Assembly: GCA_030600585.1 (NCBI GenBank)
Contig: JAUVLU010000016.1
Span: 1-55,006, forward strand
Origin: Candidatus Cloacimonadota bacterium
GTDB lineage: Bacteria; Cloacimonadota; Cloacimonadia; Cloacimonadales; TCS61
Reading direction: 5' to 3'
DNA length: 55,006 bases
Of the stretch, positions 10,141 through 17,566 are shown piece after piece. Numbering within the stretch: the stretch's first letter is position 1; every line of letters starts with the position of its first letter. The notes under the pieces were generated by a model. It saw nothing but the letters and a program-made list of their open reading frames with translations. It ran no database searches and was not told where the DNA came from. The translations under genes were made by a program, and so were the position numbers.

Positions 10141-11199
10141 ATGAATCGGGAAAAACTAATAGACTGGCTTTTTGATAACGGAGATGCGGTAATTAGATAT
10201 CGCACAGCTACAGAACTTGCAAACGATAAAACAGATTATAATATTTCTTCATTAAGAACACAATTAATGAAAACATCAAAGGCTCATTACTGGATGAAAT
10301 GCCTGAAAGACAAACGCAGGTTAAATTATATACATGGAAGTTATGATTACTGTTTTGAAAATGCTATGGGCAAACTTGTATTCATGGGAATAAAGGCAGG
10401 TTTCAACAAACTGGAAGATTCATCAAAATCTTATGTAAAATGGCTAAAGGAAAGCCTAGAGGCTGAATCTGAAGAGCCTATAGAAAATCCTATTGATTTC
10501 TTTTATCAGAATCTTATTGCATCATTTCTATCCGCTTCAGGTTTTAAGGATATTGAACCGGTTGCCACATTTATTCGTGAACGTATTAATATGATCTACG
10601 ATTTTACCAAAGATAACAATTTTTCTATTTTCACTGATAAAGCTAATTATAAAGGGATTTCAAGCGCATTTGAAGATCATTCACTTATTGATCCTAAAAT
10701 TTATACAGATGGAAAATTTAAGCTGCCATGGATACATGACCTTCTTGCATTTTCTGCATTCTATGATGAATTCCCAGAGAAGATTGATCAAATTATTTCC
10801 TATATCTTAAATGAAAAATACCAGCAATTACCAGAAGGCTACGGAATTGTAATGGCAGGTGTAAAGCGTTATACTGTGTTAGGATGGAAAGTATGGCTGC
10901 CCGGATATTTCGGTTCTGATATTAATGACTTTCAAAAACAGAATATAATCGTCAGAATGATCCTGATGAATCCGTTCAAGGTTGCCCGTGAAAGCAAATG
11001 GTATAAAAATTGTTTACAGCATTTAGAACAATTCAAACAGAATGACGGGACATATCTTTTCCCAAAAGAATACCTTATAGAGAAAAATAATTCTTATTTT
11101 ATTACCGGCTCTCATATGGGTCTTGGTGAAAATAGAAAATCAAAAAACGGTCTTGCATTGGAATCTACTTTCTGGATGTTAAAATTAACAAATAATTGA
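10141..11199 (+). CDS. Conserved hypothetical protein, probable alpha/alpha-toroid
   Basis: 352 residues, soluble, no signal peptide. The start LIDWLFDNGDAVIRYRTATEL resembles the opening of prenyltransferase/squalene-oxidase-repeat (alpha/alpha-toroid) proteins, which often begin with WLL..GDP.VRYRT. The rest is helix-rich with evenly spaced aromatic residues and ends in a STFWMLKL segment, fitting a helical toroid. The DxDD motif of squalene-hopene cyclases is not seen, so cyclase activity is unlikely. A TTGACA box lies at 10063-10068. Function unknown. Confidence 0.6.
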   Translation: MNREKLIDWLFDNGDAVIRYRTATELANDKTDYNISSLRTQLMKTSKAHYWMKCLKDKRRLNYIHGSYDYCFENAMGKLVFMGIKAGFNKLEDSSKSYVKWLKESLEAESEEPIENPIDFFYQNLIASFLSASGFKDIEPVATFIRERINMIYDFTKDNNFSIFTDKANYKGISSAFEDHSLIDPKIYTDGKFKLPWIHDLLAFSAFYDEFPEKIDQIISYILNEKYQQLPEGYGIVMAGVKRYTVLGWKVWLPGYFGSDINDFQKQNIIVRMILMNPFKVARESKWYKNCLQHLEQFKQNDGTYLFPKEYLIEKNNSYFITGSHMGLGENRKSKNGLALESTFWMLKLTNN

Positions 11200-11363
11200 A
11201 AAAAATCTGAAAAACTACTTCTTTCTTATCCTGATTATCAGGTTGAGCGAAGAGGATTGAGTTTGGAATCTGTTGTAAAATTTAATATATTTAACAAAAA
11301 CAAATAGAAGGATGCTTTATTATTTCAAAATATCAGGAAGTTGATCGGGAAGAGGGGGAGGAA

Positions 11364-11996
11364 ATGAAAACAAAATATCAATTTAAGCCAAAGTATGGAA
11401 TTGTAATTTACATTTGTTATTTTTTCTCTTTGCTTATGTTGACTGTCGGGGTTTTTGTTTTAATAGTAATTGGAAATTTTCCCATTAAGGAAACTATCAC
11501 ATTCGCAGTGATGCTTATTTTATTGTTATTGATCCCATTAATACAATTAAAAAAAATTGAATTCCATGATAAAATATATATTTTCTACTATTGGGGTAGA
11601 ATTGTTACAAGAGAATATTCTAAATTAATAGATATTGGAAAAACGTCTATCAAATTCAATAAACTTAACATTCCAATAATAAACATGAACAACTCTGAAG
11701 AGCTGATGGGCATATTCGATCATCTGATAAATTGTGGAATTATTGATCGTAATCAGCTAAAAAATACATTGAAGGTTAGAGAAAAATATGCATTTAAAAG
11801 TTCTATATTTGCTATCATGATAACAAATCTGATTATGATATTTGGCAATAAAGATATTATGAGAATCTTTAATATAGATACAATAAAAAATATTGAAATG
11901 TTTTATGCATATGAGTTCATAATTTTGTTTCTATTTTGGTATTTTCTCATTTATTTATTTATGAGCAATTTGAAAAAGAAAACAAATCTTGCTTAA
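11364..11996 (+). CDS. Small membrane protein, unknown function
   Basis: 210 residues. Four hydrophobic segments lie near residues 12-33, 43-60, 147-162 and 183-200. They enclose a cytosolic loop of about 85 residues (EFHDKIYIFYYWGRIVTREYSKLIDIG) that looks like a small bacterial PH-type beta module. A GAGGGGGAGG-type Shine-Dalgarno stretch precedes the ATG. No clear family is recognised and neighbours give no hint; codon use and AT content match the surroundings. Confidence 0.55.
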   Translation: MKTKYQFKPKYGIVIYICYFFSLLMLTVGVFVLIVIGNFPIKETITFAVMLILLLLIPLIQLKKIEFHDKIYIFYYWGRIVTREYSKLIDIGKTSIKFNKLNIPIINMNNSEELMGIFDHLINCGIIDRNQLKNTLKVREKYAFKSSIFAIMITNLIMIFGNKDIMRIFNIDTIKNIEMFYAYEFIILFLFWYFLIYLFMSNLKKKTNLA

Positions 11997-12112
11997 TAAC
12001 TTGATAAAAAAAACCTTGTTTTAATAGATTATATTTGGAAATATACGTAATTATAAAATTCAAATTCACAATAAAGTGCAAGAATAAGCTTTTTATTCAT
12101 TCTTAATGAAAT

Positions 12113-12220
12113 CTAAAAAAAACTATCCCAAACCACAATCTCATCTAAAGATTTCAAATTCCTTTTTCCCTTTTCAATTGCCGGATAACCTACTGGTAAA
12201 AGACCGACAATTTTATATCG
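12113..12220 (-). pseudogene. Remnant of a nitroreductase-family gene (C-terminal end only)
   Basis: The minus strand encodes 35 residues ending at a TAG at 12113-12115. They include VGLLPVGYPA, then KSLDEIVVWDSFF, the characteristic C-terminus of flavin-dependent nitroreductases. Nothing upstream continues the frame into the rest of the domain; the sequence changes abruptly into a structured repeat at about 12229. The bulk of the gene has therefore been lost or displaced. Seen directly in translation; family assignment rests on the GYP and W(D)SF motifs. Confidence 0.65.
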
Positions 12221-12228
12221 CAAAGTGT

Positions 12229-12318
12229 GAAACTTGAGTTAAGCTGGCTTTATCCAGTCTTGACTTAAGTTATTAATAACCTAACTTAACACAAGATTTC
12301 CAACTTGTGTCAAGTTTC
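12229..12318. repeat. Structured multi-hairpin repeat, copy A
   Basis: Starts AAACTTGA and ends TCAAGTTT, a perfect terminal inverted repeat. Inside lie three further hairpins: CTGG...CCAG, CTTGACTTAAGTTA with TAACTTAACACAAG (two mismatches), and ACACAAG/CTTGTGT. A related element with the same order of arms lies at 40263-40361. The two share segments such as the ACTTAA/TTAAGT cores and AAGTTT ends. It abuts both the nitroreductase and GIY-YIG remnants, so it may mark a recombination junction. Confidence 0.6.
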
Positions 12319-12322
12319 AAAA

Positions 12323-12353
12323 GCTCTGGACATAAAACATAAACAGTAAACAT
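12323..12353 (-). pseudogene. 5' remnant of a second GIY-YIG endonuclease gene
   Basis: The sequence around 12332-12353 repeats the first 22 bases of the intact GIY-YIG gene starting at 12712 (it encodes MFTVYVL). It has the same upstream Shine-Dalgarno and hairpin. After about ten codons the similarity stops at the structured repeat, so this gene copy is truncated. Confidence 0.6.
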
Positions 12354-12464
12354 TTTCCCTCACAAAAAAAAAGCCTTCACTTTCGTTAAAGGCTTTCTAT
12401 TATGGCTTCCGGCAGTTGCCGGAGATTTGAACCCCCATCCGGCAACTGCCGGATAACAGTCACC
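12332..12464. repeat. Direct repeat, left copy, flanking the GIY-YIG gene
   Basis: About 133 bp, matching 12691-12822 with three mismatches and one single-base indel. It contains a GIY-YIG start region, a terminator-like hairpin (AAGCCTT...AAGGCTT) and a tRNA-like segment at 12403-12464 holding two copies of the palindrome CCGGCARYTGCCGG. Confidence 0.8.
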
Positions 12465-12712
12465 TATAATGATTTTATTAATTTTCTTATAAAATCTCTG
12501 CCTTTATGTGATTTTAATTCTACTTCTCTTTTCATTACTGCTCTTTTTTCAGAGTATTCCTCTTTATGTATTAATTTCCAGGGACGATAATTGATTGTCC
12601 ATCCCTTCTTTGCTAATTTGTTATGAGATAATAATCGTTGTTCTAAATCTGAAGTATATCCAATATACAGCTTATCATATCTCTCTGAATATAAAACATA
12701 AACAGTAAACAT
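12464..12712 (-). CDS. Small GIY-YIG endonuclease-domain protein
   Basis: 82 residues forming a complete minimal GIY-YIG domain: VYVLYS (GIY strand), YIGYTSDLEQRLLSHN (YIG plus the Arg/His helix), then WKLIHKEEYSEKRAVMKREVELK. Single-domain proteins of this type are cut-and-repair or selfish nucleases of unclear role. GAGGG lies just before the ATG. The start is only ~18 bases after a terminator-like hairpin. The TAG stop overlaps the edge of a tRNA-like repeat. The gene lies between two ~133-bp direct repeats and next to tRNA-Asn, in an arrangement mirrored at 30.5 kb. A mobile cassette is a reasonable inference. Confidence 0.85.
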   Translation of the reverse strand: MFTVYVLYSERYDKLYIGYTSDLEQRLLSHNKLAKKGWTINYRPWKLIHKEEYSEKRAVMKREVELKSHKGRDFIRKLIKSL

Positions 12713-12822
12713 TTTCCCTCACAAAAAAAAGCCTTCACTTTCGTTAAAGGCTTTCTATTATGGCTTCCGGCAGCTGCCGGAGATTTGAACCACCGTCCGG
12801 CAACTGCCGGATAACAGTCACC
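12691..12822. repeat. Direct repeat, right copy, flanking the GIY-YIG gene
   Basis: Right partner of the repeat at 12332-12464. It includes the real GIY-YIG start codon, a hairpin at 12730-12754 and a tRNA-like segment from 12761. Confidence 0.8.
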
Positions 12823-12828
12823 CGCTCA
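12761..12828 (-). pseudogene. tRNA-Asn-like fragment invaded by palindromes
   Basis: Read on the minus strand, this segment keeps pieces of the adjacent tRNA-Asn: GAGCGGGTG, CTGTTA, the T-loop GGTTCAAATC and a terminal GCCA. The anticodon-stem and acceptor-stem positions are occupied by the 16-bp palindrome TCCGGCARYTGCCGGA. It cannot fold as a normal tRNA. A second, nearly identical fragment lies at 12403-12464. It looks like a decayed or engineered-by-recombination copy of the tRNA 3' half. Confidence 0.6.
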
Positions 12829-12830
12829 TT

Positions 12831-12862
12831 CAAAAAAAAGGCTTCCAAAAATGGAAGCCTTT
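12831..12862 (-). terminator. Terminator downstream of tRNA-Asn
   Basis: Stem GGCTTCC/GGAAGCC with a 6-base loop; on the minus strand it is followed by a run of T. It sits 5 bases after the tRNA-Asn 3' end. Confidence 0.8.
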
Positions 12863-12866
12863 ATTA

Positions 12867-12941
12867 TGGCTCCTGAAGAGGGATTTGAACCCCCGACCTA
12901 GTGGTTAACAGCCACCCGCTCTACCGCTGAGCTATTCAGGA
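12867..12941 (-). tRNA. tRNA-Asn (anticodon GTT)
   Basis: 75 bases including an encoded CCA. The 7-bp acceptor stem TCCTGAA/TTCAGGA is perfect. The D-arm is GCTC...GAGC, the anticodon loop CTGTTAA is closed by GGTGG/CCACT, and the T-arm GGGGG/CCCTC holds loop TTCAAAT (one G-U pair). All four stems are sound, so this is the functional copy beside two degenerate relatives. Confidence 0.95.
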
Positions 12942-13015
12942 TCAATATCAACAACGAATGACTTTTTAAATCTGCCCCTTTTTGTGTCAATATTATTTTC
13001 TCGGAAAACTGGACA

Positions 13016-13110
13016 GTAAACCCTAAAAGTATCTAGTTAATTAATTTGAAAATATTTAATAGAAAAGTATTTAAAAAAAGTAAAAACGGGTGGATACTTT
13101 TACTGTTTAC
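13016..13110. repeat. Imperfect 18-bp inverted repeat upstream of ABC operon
   Basis: GTAAACCCTAAAAGTATC at 13016-13033 and the reverse complement of GTAAACAGTAAAAGTATC at 13093-13110 differ at three central positions. The arms are separated by ~60 bases of AT-rich sequence. It may be a regulatory structure or a relic of a small inserted element; neither is proven. The rest of 12942-13202 shows only a TTGACA box at 13136-13141. Confidence 0.4.
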
Positions 13111-13202
13111 CGGTCACATTACTTTCAAAACGACCTTGACAGAATATTCTTATTCTTTTTTTTACATATTTTAAATTTATTATAAATGGAGGAGTTTTTG
13201 AA

Positions 13203-14138
13203 ATGATTCGTTTACAAAATCTAACGAAAGATTACGGCTCGTTATGTGCAGTTGGTCATGTAAATTTTGAAATCAATGAAGGTGAAATTCTCGGGTTTTT
13301 GGGTCCAAACGGAGCTGGGAAAACAACAACACTACGAATGATAACATGTTTCCTCTCACCCACTTCCGGCAATATTGAAGTAGAAAATATGAACATCTAC
13401 AATGAACAATTAGAAATAAAAAAACTTATCGGTTATCTCCCTGAACATAACCCGCTTTATATCGATATGACGGTTTACGATTATCTCAAATTCATTGCAG
13501 ACATCAGAGGAATTTCAAATTTCAAATCACGAATGAAAGAAATCATTGAACAATGCGGATTAAATGGCATTGTTCATAAACCCATAAACACTTTATCTAA
13601 AGGTTACAAACAGCGTGTTGGTTTTGCGCAGGCAATTCTTCACGATCCCAAAATACTCATTTTAGATGAACCGACCAGCGGATTAGACCCGAACCAGATC
13701 GTTGAGATCCGCGAACTCATCAAAGAATTGGGCAAGGAAAAAACCCTGATCATTTCAAGTCATATCTTGCAGGAAGTGCAGGCAGTTTGCAGCCGAATTA
13801 TAATCATAAACGAAGGTAAAATAGTGGCAGACGGTTCAACCGAAGAATTGCAATCTGCTTTCCAAAATAAAACAAAACTTATACTTGAACTTATAGCACC
13901 GGAAAATGAAATTTCAGAAATTTCCAATAATATTAAAGAGATCACGATCCTTTCCATTTCCCCACTTAATGAAATAACATTTAATATTGAAATCGAGTTT
14001 GATTCTGCCAACGATAAAAGAGCAGAAATATATAATTTTATAAGATCAAAAGATTGGATATTATTAGAAATGCATCGTGAAAGCATCAGTCTGGAAGCGG
14101 TATTCCGCAACCTTACTATCGAAGGAGGAGAAAGATGA
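13203..14138 (+). CDS. ABC transporter ATP-binding protein, GldA-like
   Basis: 311 residues. Walker A is GPNGAGKTT at 34-42, the ABC signature is LSKGYKQRVG, Walker B is ILILDEPTSGLDP, and the H-loop is in ISSHIL. The SKGYKQ signature is typical of the GldA/NosF-type ABC-2 ATPases. It is followed, with 4-bp overlap, by the permease and then a GldG-like protein, the arrangement of the GldA-GldF-GldG exporter linked in Bacteroidota to gliding. Related operons occur widely in non-gliding FCB bacteria, so a gliding role is not implied. Likely role: ATP-driven export or remodelling at the inner membrane. Confidence 0.85.
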   Translation: MIRLQNLTKDYGSLCAVGHVNFEINEGEILGFLGPNGAGKTTTLRMITCFLSPTSGNIEVENMNIYNEQLEIKKLIGYLPEHNPLYIDMTVYDYLKFIADIRGISNFKSRMKEIIEQCGLNGIVHKPINTLSKGYKQRVGFAQAILHDPKILILDEPTSGLDPNQIVEIRELIKELGKEKTLIISSHILQEVQAVCSRIIIINEGKIVADGSTEELQSAFQNKTKLILELIAPENEISEISNNIKEITILSISPLNEITFNIEIEFDSANDKRAEIYNFIRSKDWILLEMHRESISLEAVFRNLTIEGGER

Positions 14139-14848
14139 ATCTATCAATTACGATCACAAAAAAAGAGATAAAAAGTTATTTCAATTCACCTGCTGCCTAC
14201 ATAGTTCTGGTAATTTTTCTTCTACTAAGCGGTTGGTTTTTTGCCAGTCCCTTATTCATAAATAATCAGGCAAACCTGCGAACATTATTCGGAATAATTC
14301 CTCTTTTGTATCTGTTTTTTGTTCCTGCTATCACGATGAGTCTTCTCTCACGCGAGAAAAATACCGGCACAATGGAACTTCTGGCAACTCTCCCAATTAA
14401 GGACAGCGAGATAATAATGGGAAAATTCTGGGCTTCGGTCTCCCTCATCGGTGTTGGGTTATTATTTACTTTAGTGCATTTCATCACAATTGTATTGCTT
14501 GGAACGAACATCGATTTTGGTGCTATATTCTGCGGTTATATCGGACTTTTATTTCTTGGAGCAGTTTATAGTGCAATTGGAATTTTTGCATCCAGCATAA
14601 CCAGTAATCAGATAGTTTCGCTTATAATAAGTTTCTTCATAATTTTCTTCTTCTTTATAATTAAATTCTTTCTCTTCTTTGTTCCAGATTTTTTGGTAGG
14701 TATATTCCAATATTTGAGTATTGATTATCATTTTTCAAATATCATTCGGGGAGTTATCGATACCCGGAATATAATCTATTTTGTCAGTTTGATCGTGCTA
14801 TTTCTAAAACTTGCACAAACATCTTTAGAAAATCGGAATTGGAAATAG
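14135..14848 (+). CDS. ABC-2 type permease, GldF-like
   Basis: 237 residues with six hydrophobic segments, beginning SITITKKEIKSYFNSPAAYIVLVIF, the usual start of GldF/ABC-2 permeases. The cytosolic SREKNTGTMELLATLPI motif between helices 2 and 3 is the coupling region of this family. Its ATG overlaps the ATPase stop (ATGA), indicating translational coupling. It forms the membrane channel for the ATPase. Confidence 0.85.
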   Translation: MNLSITITKKEIKSYFNSPAAYIVLVIFLLLSGWFFASPLFINNQANLRTLFGIIPLLYLFFVPAITMSLLSREKNTGTMELLATLPIKDSEIIMGKFWASVSLIGVGLLFTLVHFITIVLLGTNIDFGAIFCGYIGLLFLGAVYSAIGIFASSITSNQIVSLIISFFIIFFFFIIKFFLFFVPDFLVGIFQYLSIDYHFSNIIRGVIDTRNIIYFVSLIVLFLKLAQTSLENRNWK

Positions 14849-14858
14849 GAGGATGATT

Positions 14859-16424
14859 ATGAAAAAGAAAACAACAATTGATCTAATAATCCTCATCGCA
14901 ATTCTCATTTTTGTAAACCTTATTTCAATATCTGTCTTCAAACGTTTTGACCTTTCAAAAGGAAAAATATATTCGCTTTCTAGTTCCAGTAAAACTGCTG
15001 TGAAAGAATTGGATGACAGGCTTATTATCAAAGCTTATTTTTCTAAGAACCTTCCGGGTGAATATGCCGATTCCCGTCGCTTCGTTCAGGATATTCTCTC
15101 TGAATATCAAGCATATTCTCATGGAAATCTTAAATATGAATTTCTTGATCCTGCCGATGAACAGGAGCTAAAAAAAGAAGCTCAGCAAAATGGCATAATG
15201 CCTGTTTCCATGCGTGTTGTTCAGAATGACAAATTAGAGATCCGTGAAGTTTATATGGGACTTGTCTTCCATTATCAAGATAAAACTGAGTCTTTACCCA
15301 TGATAAAAAATACCCAAGGGCTGGAATATGATGTTACCGGTAAGATCAAGAAGATAACTGCAACCGGACTCAAGAAGATCGCCATTTTTGATCTTGAGAA
15401 AGATATATCTCAGCAAACAGGTGAGAATGATAAGTTTGCAACTATCCGCAAATTCCTATCCGAAAGTTATGAAGTATCAAAAACCGATCTTACCAAACCT
15501 GTAGAAAATAATATAGATGCTCTGATAATTGCTGGAATTGAAGATTCCCTTGAAATGTCTCAGCTTGTTAACTTAGATCAATACCTGATGCAGGATGGAA
15601 ATATCATTCTCTTCCAGGACAGGATCACTACCGATATTCAACAAATGTCCGCAAAACCAATAACTTCCAACCTTTTCCGGCTTCTCAATACTTTTGGAAT
15701 TACAATTAAGCCAAATCTGGTTACGGATGCGCAATGTGGTCAAGTTACAATTCAGCAGCAGCGTGGAATATTCCGCACACAAATTCCCATAAAGTATCCA
15801 TTTTTTCCAATTATTAATAATGTAAATAAAGAAAATATTATGGTAAAGAACCTCGATTATATGCAGTTAATTTTTGCATCTGAGATCGATGTTACAAACA
15901 TTGGCGAAGACATTTCTTTCGAGCCGCTGCTTTATACTTCGGAAAACAGCGGAGAGATTACAATGCCGCAACTCAATATTTCGTATCAGCCATTCTTAAA
16001 TATTGACCTGAAAAAAATGCTGATCGATGAACCTAAAATTGTTGCCGGAATTTATAGCGGGACATTCGTAAGTAATTTCATGGATCACACAAAAGAAGAG
16101 AATGCAGTTGGAAGCACAGATTCCGGTAAAATTCTGCTTGTATCGGATTCCGACTTTATAAAAGAAGGTGCCGGAGCCGGTGTGCCGGGAAATAGAGATT
16201 TTGTATTGAATGCAGTTGATTATATGGTTTCCGAAGGAACGCTCATTGAAATAAGATCCCGAGAAACGCAATTCACTCCATTGAAGGAAGTTGATTCCAA
16301 AACCAGAAAATTTATTAAATGGTTCAATATTCTCTTCCCATCTTTATTACTGATCTTACTGGGAATTCTGCATTACAGAAAAGAATTGAAACGAAGAAAA
16401 CATATTGGAGAACTTTATGAATAA
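14859..16424 (+). CDS. GldG-like ABC accessory protein
   Basis: 521 residues. It has an N-terminal transmembrane helix (about 10-30), then the extracytoplasmic GldG/ABC-auxiliary domain starting FDLSKGKIYSLSSSS, then a C-terminal helix and the basic tail HYRKELKRRKH. The start at 14859 is preferred over an in-frame ATG at 14853, because AGGAGG ends directly before the earlier ATG and 6 bases before the later one. Known relatives pair with GldA/GldF. It follows the permease by 10 bases. Confidence 0.8.
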   Translation: MKKKTTIDLIILIAILIFVNLISISVFKRFDLSKGKIYSLSSSSKTAVKELDDRLIIKAYFSKNLPGEYADSRRFVQDILSEYQAYSHGNLKYEFLDPADEQELKKEAQQNGIMPVSMRVVQNDKLEIREVYMGLVFHYQDKTESLPMIKNTQGLEYDVTGKIKKITATGLKKIAIFDLEKDISQQTGENDKFATIRKFLSESYEVSKTDLTKPVENNIDALIIAGIEDSLEMSQLVNLDQYLMQDGNIILFQDRITTDIQQMSAKPITSNLFRLLNTFGITIKPNLVTDAQCGQVTIQQQRGIFRTQIPIKYPFFPIINNVNKENIMVKNLDYMQLIFASEIDVTNIGEDISFEPLLYTSENSGEITMPQLNISYQPFLNIDLKKMLIDEPKIVAGIYSGTFVSNFMDHTKEENAVGSTDSGKILLVSDSDFIKEGAGAGVPGNRDFVLNAVDYMVSEGTLIEIRSRETQFTPLKEVDSKTRKFIKWFNILFPSLLLILLGILHYRKELKRRKHIGELYE

Positions 16425-17334
16425 GAAACAAAAAATATACATCGGAATTCTAATTGTTTTAGTAATTGTGTTCCTCATTACTAAAATGAGCAACAATGTA
16501 GAAAAACGTATCCGGTTTTTTCAGGCTGATTCTGCAAAAATTAAGACAATTGAAATTTCAAATATCAAAGACACATTAAGATTATCAAAGAGTAATGGTG
16601 ATTGGATGCTGGTTTACCCAATGGAATATCCAGCCGACGAATACCAGATAAAAAATATATTCGTAAAAGTATTAAAAGTAGAAACGTCTAATCTGCCAAT
16701 TTCGGAAAATGAAAGTTCATTCGATACATATAAAGTAACAAACAGTCAGGGTACCTGGATAAAATTCTTTGATGAGAATAATAACTTGCTTGATGAAGCA
16801 ATTATCGGGAAAAGTTCGTCTTCCGGTTCAACTCCGGCACGAAGACCCGACAAAACTAAGATCTACAAATTAGAAGATAATATCAATCGTATCATAACAA
16901 CAAACACCGATAATTGGAGAGAAAAAATTATTTTGGAAATCGATGAAAATAATATCTCAAAAATATCTGTTATCTGCGATATAAACGCATACGAGCTGGT
17001 TCCTGCTGATTCTATCTGGTATTATACCGATGAGAAAAGTAATCTAAGAGTAAGCCTCGATAATAAAACGCTTCGTGCAATTCTTTCTGCACTTTCTAAA
17101 CTTTCAGTTACAGGTTTTGTTGATAACAAATATGAAGTTTATAAAGAAAAACTCATTTCTCCTGATCTGGAGATTGGAATTGAATTGTTTGATGGTTCGA
17201 CACATTATTTGCGAATTGCCATAGATAAAGATCCTAAATATGTCCTGCAATTTGATAATAAAACCGATTATTTATATTCAGTTTATAATAATTGGGTTGA
17301 AAAATTTACAAAAGATGCAATGGATTTTAAATAA
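16417..17334 (+). CDS. DUF4340-type membrane-anchored protein
   Basis: 305 residues. One N-terminal helix (IYIGILIVLVIVFLI) is followed by a beta-rich repeat domain (KIKTIEISNIKDTLRLSKSNG... and WYYTDEKSN). This is the usual form of DUF4340 proteins found directly after GldG-like genes. The ATG at 16417 has GGAG 6 bases upstream and overlaps the GldG-like stop by 8 bases, so the four genes form one operon. Its function is unknown; it probably works with the exporter at the periplasmic face. Confidence 0.75.
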   Translation: MNKKQKIYIGILIVLVIVFLITKMSNNVEKRIRFFQADSAKIKTIEISNIKDTLRLSKSNGDWMLVYPMEYPADEYQIKNIFVKVLKVETSNLPISENESSFDTYKVTNSQGTWIKFFDENNNLLDEAIIGKSSSSGSTPARRPDKTKIYKLEDNINRIITTNTDNWREKIILEIDENNISKISVICDINAYELVPADSIWYYTDEKSNLRVSLDNKTLRAILSALSKLSVTGFVDNKYEVYKEKLISPDLEIGIELFDGSTHYLRIAIDKDPKYVLQFDNKTDYLYSVYNNWVEKFTKDAMDFK

Positions 17335-17371
17335 ATTTTTGCAAGTATTCAAATAAGTATAAATCAAATTT

Positions 17372-17400
17372 AGCTCGTTCAATATGAACGAGCTTTTATT
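17372..17400 (+). terminator. Terminator of the ABC operon
   Basis: Perfect 9-bp stem AGCTCGTTC/GAACGAGCT with a 5-base loop, followed by TTTATTT. Confidence 0.85.
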
Positions 17401-17479
17401 TGGGAAACTAAGACTAATAAATTAACTCATAACCTAATTGAGAATTCAAAATCATTAAGTTCAAGTCATTAAAAATAAT

Positions 17480-17508
17480 TTGACATCATGTATCCAAAAT
17501 CTTAAATT
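17480..17508 (+). promoter_or_regulatory. Candidate promoter of the catabolic cluster
   Basis: TTGACA at 17480-17485, 17 bases, then TAAATT at 17503-17508 (4 of 6 matches to TATAAT). It lies 59 bases before the first gene of the cluster and just after the previous operon's terminator. No binding site for a regulator is obvious. Confidence 0.45.
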
Positions 17509-17566
17509 TGATTTTTTCCTTTAAGAAAATTATTGGAAAGAAGAGAATAAGTTTTTTTGGGGTTCT

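Noticed and set aside
12332-12822. CRISPR array
   Set aside because: The repeats are two long copies containing a gene start and tRNA fragments, not many short repeats with spacers. No cas gene is present and no array was seen elsewhere.
12761-12828. A second functional tRNA-Asn
   Set aside because: The acceptor and anticodon stems are replaced by palindromes and cannot form a cloverleaf.
13203-17334. Proof of gliding motility
   Set aside because: GldA/F/G-like operons also occur in non-gliding bacteria, and no other gliding genes are in the window.
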